NCBI RefSeq assembly: GCF_028767125.1
Contig: NZ_JAKCWP010000004.1
Span: 62,001-126,000, forward strand
Direction: 5' to 3'
Source: Chelativorans sp. YIM 93263
GTDB taxonomy: Bacteria > Pseudomonadota > Alphaproteobacteria > Rhizobiales > Rhizobiaceae
Length of the DNA stretch: 64,000 nucleotides
The position numbers were made by a program, and so were the translations under genes. Within the stretch, counting starts at the first letter, position 1; every line of letters begins with the position of its first letter. The notes below the pieces were generated by a model. The model did no database searches and was not told the DNA's origin. It worked only from the letters and a program-made list of their open reading frames with translations. This document shows positions 61,583-64,000 of the stretch, in pieces.

Positions 61583-62320
61583 TCAATCCTGTGCGGTCGG
61601 GCGCACCACGATGCTGCCGATTTCGACGTCGTTGGGTTGTTCGATTGCGAAGGCTATCGCCCGTGCGATCGCGTCCGGTGAAATGGCAAGCTCTTCCTTG
61701 CGCTTTTGGATCGCCGCTTTGATGTCCGGATCGGCTATGGTGGCATCCGCGAAGGTCGTGTCGATGAAACCCGGCGATATTTCCGTCACGCGCAGGTTTG
61801 GACCCGATTCCTGCCGCAGTGCTTCGGTGGCTGTCCGCAATGCATTCTTGGTCGCAGCGTAGACGCCCATAGTCGGCACGATTTTGATGCCAGCCGTCGA
61901 TACGACGTTGATGACGTGCCCGCTGTCCTGGCGACTAAATGCCGGCAACGCCGCAGCGATGCCGTAAAGCGCGCCCTTCAGGTTCACGTCGATCATGGCT
62001 TCCCAGCCATCGACCTTCAGAGCGTCGAAACGCGAGAGCGGCCCGATGCCCGCATTATTGACTATAACGTCAAGCCGCCCGAAACGCTCGCAGGCAAGAT
62101 TGACCAGCGTGTCCAGGTCCGCGCGTCTGGTGACGTCGGTTGCCCGAAAAATGGCTTCGCCGCCCGCCGCTTCGATCTCTCCTGCCACCGCGGCAATCTC
62201 CGCTTCGCTTCGTGCCCCCAGCACGAGGCGCCCCCCACGTTTGGCAAGATGAATGGCGGTTGCGCGGCCGATGCCGCGCCCGGCTCCGGTGATGGCGACG
62301 ATCTTGTTCTCTATGGTCAC
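61583..62320 (-). CDS. Short-chain dehydrogenase/reductase
   Basis: This 245-residue classical SDR has TGAGRGIGRATAIHL, VNNAGIGPLSRFDAL, catalytic Tyr/Lys in GVYAATKNALR and the Ser in NVVSTAGIKI, with ISPGFIDTTFAD after it. It is divergent from an AraC regulator beginning at about 62422 and is likely its target. The substrate is unknown. Confidence 0.92.
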   Translation of the reverse strand: MTIENKIVAITGAGRGIGRATAIHLAKRGGRLVLGARSEAEIAAVAGEIEAAGGEAIFRATDVTRRADLDTLVNLACERFGRLDVIVNNAGIGPLSRFDALKVDGWEAMIDVNLKGALYGIAAALPAFSRQDSGHVINVVSTAGIKIVPTMGVYAATKNALRTATEALRQESGPNLRVTEISPGFIDTTFADATIADPDIKAAIQKRKEELAISPDAIARAIAFAIEQPNDVEIGSIVVRPTAQD

Positions 62321-62421
62321 GATATGGGTTCCGTCTTCTGAATGAAAAGCCAGACCTATGCGACGTGGTCCGGATGATCTATGCTCAAATGGCCATGTCT
62401 TTGTCGCGATCCGCCGAAATC

Positions 62422-63312
62422 ATGCCCGATCCATTCTCCGAGGTTCTTGCGGCGCTCGGCGCGCGGAGCGTTCGCGGGACCGGCCTCGAAGCAGCGGGAG
62501 ACTGGGCGCTCGCCTTCGACGGGCGAACGCGGTTGAAGTTCGTCGCCGTCACACGAGGCCGATGCTGGCTTCTGCTTCCGGATCATTCGCCGGAAGCACT
62601 TGCGGAAGGCGATGTCGTTCTCATCAGTAACACGCGCTACACGGTGGCGAGTGACCCGGCGGTCGAACCGATCGACGGTATGCCGCTCTACGCTTCGCCA
62701 GGACACGACATGGTACGCCTCGGCGCGGGAGACGAGACGGCCATAATGGGCGGCGGAAGCGGCTTTGCGGATGGTGGCGCCCCGTTCGTTCTGGAGGCGC
62801 TCCCCACGTTCCTGCGTGTCGACCGGACCTCATCCACCGCCGAGGCTGTTGCAAGGACGCTGAAATCCCTGAGGACGGAGGTCAGTAGCGCGGAACTAGG
62901 TGGTTCGCTCGTCGCCGAGCGGTTGGCGGAAATCCTTGTCATCGCGGCGGTCCGCGCTTTCGTGGCCACCAGTCCGATAACCAGTGTCGGCTGGATCACC
63001 GCGCTGGCGGACCCACGGATCGGCAAGGCCCTCAGACTGTTGCACGGCAATGTCGCGCGCCGCTGGACGGTGCCAATGCTGGCGTCGGAGGTCGGCATGT
63101 CACGCTCGGCCTTCACGCAGCGCTTCGCCGACCGTGTCGGCCGCCCACCTCTCGACTACCTCACCCGCTGGCGCATGGTTCTGGCGCAGCGAAAGCTTAA
63201 CGCGGGCCAGACCGTCGCGGCAGTTGCCACCGCGGTCGGCTACAACTCGCAAAGCGCCTTTTCTCATGCCTTCAAGCGAACCTTTGGCCGTACACCACGG
63301 TCTGGTGGCTGA
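62422..63312 (+). CDS. AraC-family transcriptional regulator with cupin sensor
   Basis: This protein of about 296 residues has an N-terminal cupin domain (FSEVLAALGARSVRGTGLEA, AGDETAIMGGGSGFADGG) and two HTH motifs at the C-terminus (WTVPMLASEVGMSRSAFTQR; TVAAVATAVGYNSQSAFSHA). The start is uncertain: in-frame starts exist at 62365 (GTG), 62374, 62389, 62395 and 62422. I prefer 62422, which gives the common short family N-terminus. It is divergent from the SDR gene, a frequent arrangement for AraC proteins controlling an SDR. Confidence 0.85.
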   Translation: MPDPFSEVLAALGARSVRGTGLEAAGDWALAFDGRTRLKFVAVTRGRCWLLLPDHSPEALAEGDVVLISNTRYTVASDPAVEPIDGMPLYASPGHDMVRLGAGDETAIMGGGSGFADGGAPFVLEALPTFLRVDRTSSTAEAVARTLKSLRTEVSSAELGGSLVAERLAEILVIAAVRAFVATSPITSVGWITALADPRIGKALRLLHGNVARRWTVPMLASEVGMSRSAFTQRFADRVGRPPLDYLTRWRMVLAQRKLNAGQTVAAVATAVGYNSQSAFSHAFKRTFGRTPRSGG

Positions 63313-64000
63313 TGATAGCCTTTCCGACTGTTGTCGGGGCCATGGCTCATCGCCGAGGCCGTCGGGCATCGGTCGTCGGTGAGGAATTCTTTGCCGCGCT
63401 TGAAGAGCGACTGCTTTTCATCGCCCTCTCCCCGTAAGCGGACGAACTGCTTTCCACCCCGAGGCGGCCATTCGGAAAATGGCCAAATCCGCTAATAAAA
63501 CTGCGCGAGTTAGCACTGGAAGTCGCATCGTGCGGGTGAGAGGGCTATAGCGTCGATGTCGTGCTCATCATCGGGCACGGCCCTCCGGTGATCGCCGCTC
63601 CACATGCCGGAGCATGCGGGATAGCGATGAGAACTATGTCTACTCCATCACCCTCCATGTTCCTCTAAAATAGGCACACAAGCTATCCAAACGCCATGAG
63701 CAGCACCCAGGGATCATCTCCGACGTGAAGATCGTTGTACGTAGCTTCGCGCGTGTAACGCGGAGGCGAAAATTCTGTCGAGCCTGATCGACGATCAGCG
63801 AAACGGAGACCGTCACCATCTTTCTCGGGCGGGTTTAGCTCCTTGCTGCTTTGGCGTTTGTTGAGCTGGTGCTCGCCGATACAAGTGCGGCGGGCCATGT
63901 CAGAGCAAGTCAAGACAATGACAATTGGGGAATCATGATCTTGGACAGAACGCGCGTCTAAATCTTCGTCACCGCCGACTCAGCCATCCGTTGAACGCGT
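63313..64000. other. Right-hand end of window without a supportable gene
   Basis: No frame longer than about 76 codons with recognisable motifs is present. The last 70 bases contain a frame beginning ILDRTRV that vaguely resembles a LysR start but has an in-frame stop after seven residues. I cannot support a gene. Confidence 0.4.

Noticed and set aside
63683-63913. A 76-codon minus-strand frame near the right end
   Set aside because: No start-site support, no recognisable motif and unusual composition.
63935-64000. Possible LysR start (ILDRTRV … IFVTADSA) at the window end
   Set aside because: An in-frame stop follows seven residues and the window ends before any confirming helix-turn-helix, so it is too weak to list.
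1-64000. CRISPR array, rRNA, complete tRNA genes or a replication origin
   Set aside because: No regularly spaced direct repeats, rRNA-like sequence, complete tRNA cloverleaf or origin-type repeat cluster was seen on reading the intergenic gaps.

Overview
The window is GC-rich, densely coded bacterial DNA. Its style points to an alphaproteobacterium, probably Hyphomicrobiales (Rhizobiales; Devosia/Pelagibacterium-like is only a guess). The reasons are a standalone methylmalonyl-CoA epimerase, LacI-controlled opp-type ABC transport operons, an SdhD of alphaproteobacterial type, many small stress and DUF genes (DUF892, DUF4142, DUF2934, DUF2188, DUF4260) and alphaproteobacterial-style LysR/AraC/TetR regulators. 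No rRNA, complete tRNA or CRISPR array was seen.

Layout. (1) 1-1538: tail of an unidentified gene, methylmalonyl-CoA epimerase, and a divergent LacI regulator. (2) 1683-15797: one long same-strand catabolic operon. It holds two CaiB/BaiF CoA-transferase homologues, two hotdog/MaoC proteins, a hotdog thioesterase, a mandelate-racemase-type enolase-superfamily enzyme, a five-gene peptide/opine-type ABC transporter, a HisD-like dehydrogenase, an acrylyl-CoA-reductase-like MDR enzyme and a D-2-hydroxyacid dehydrogenase. A perfect 14-bp palindrome lies in front of the operon and a near-identical copy lies inside it, so the neighbouring LacI protein probably controls both. This is the best candidate for an undescribed pathway: import, isomerisation or dehydration, CoA activation, hydration, then reduction toward propionyl-CoA, with the epimerase next door.

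(3) 15.8-24 kb: a stress-type accessory region in which several genes are broken by single-base frameshifts (MarR, manganese catalase, a small hypothetical, a helix-hairpin-helix protein, DUF2934). Intact genes here include an orphan SdhD, an alpha/beta hydrolase, a type III polyketide synthase with an isoprenylcysteine-methyltransferase-like partner, DUF4142 and DUF892. (4) 24-32 kb: formaldehyde-dehydrogenase-like Zn-ADH, GNAT, a berberine-bridge-like flavoprotein, DUF1772 and NmrA-like proteins, a PhnB-like protein, a LysR regulator and a degraded IS481 transposase.

(5) 32.7-49.9 kb: a detoxification-style region with DUF4260, RidA, XapX, isochorismatase-like hydrolase, YtcJ-like amidohydrolase, an MFS exporter with a C-terminal monooxygenase-like domain, a chloroperoxidase-like hydrolase, a homoserine-dehydrogenase-like protein with a glutamine amidotransferase, AraC and TetR regulators, heme catalase, a glyoxalase/hydrolase fusion, aldehyde dehydrogenase and an acetolactate-synthase-like TPP enzyme. 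(6) 50-58.3 kb: further small redox and stress genes (NAD(P)-binding reductase, DJ-1/PfpI, a second isochorismatase, pirin, DUF5996-GNAT fusion, DUF2188, TetR with tandem operators, hydrolase, SDR), with gene relics between them. (7) 58.9-61.4 kb: a large serine recombinase, an orphan Phd-type antitoxin and a tRNA 3'-end fragment, marking a mobile-element boundary. (8) 61.6-63.3 kb: a divergent SDR/AraC pair, then about 690 bases with no supportable gene.

Functions come from reading protein motifs by eye. No alignment or database search was run.
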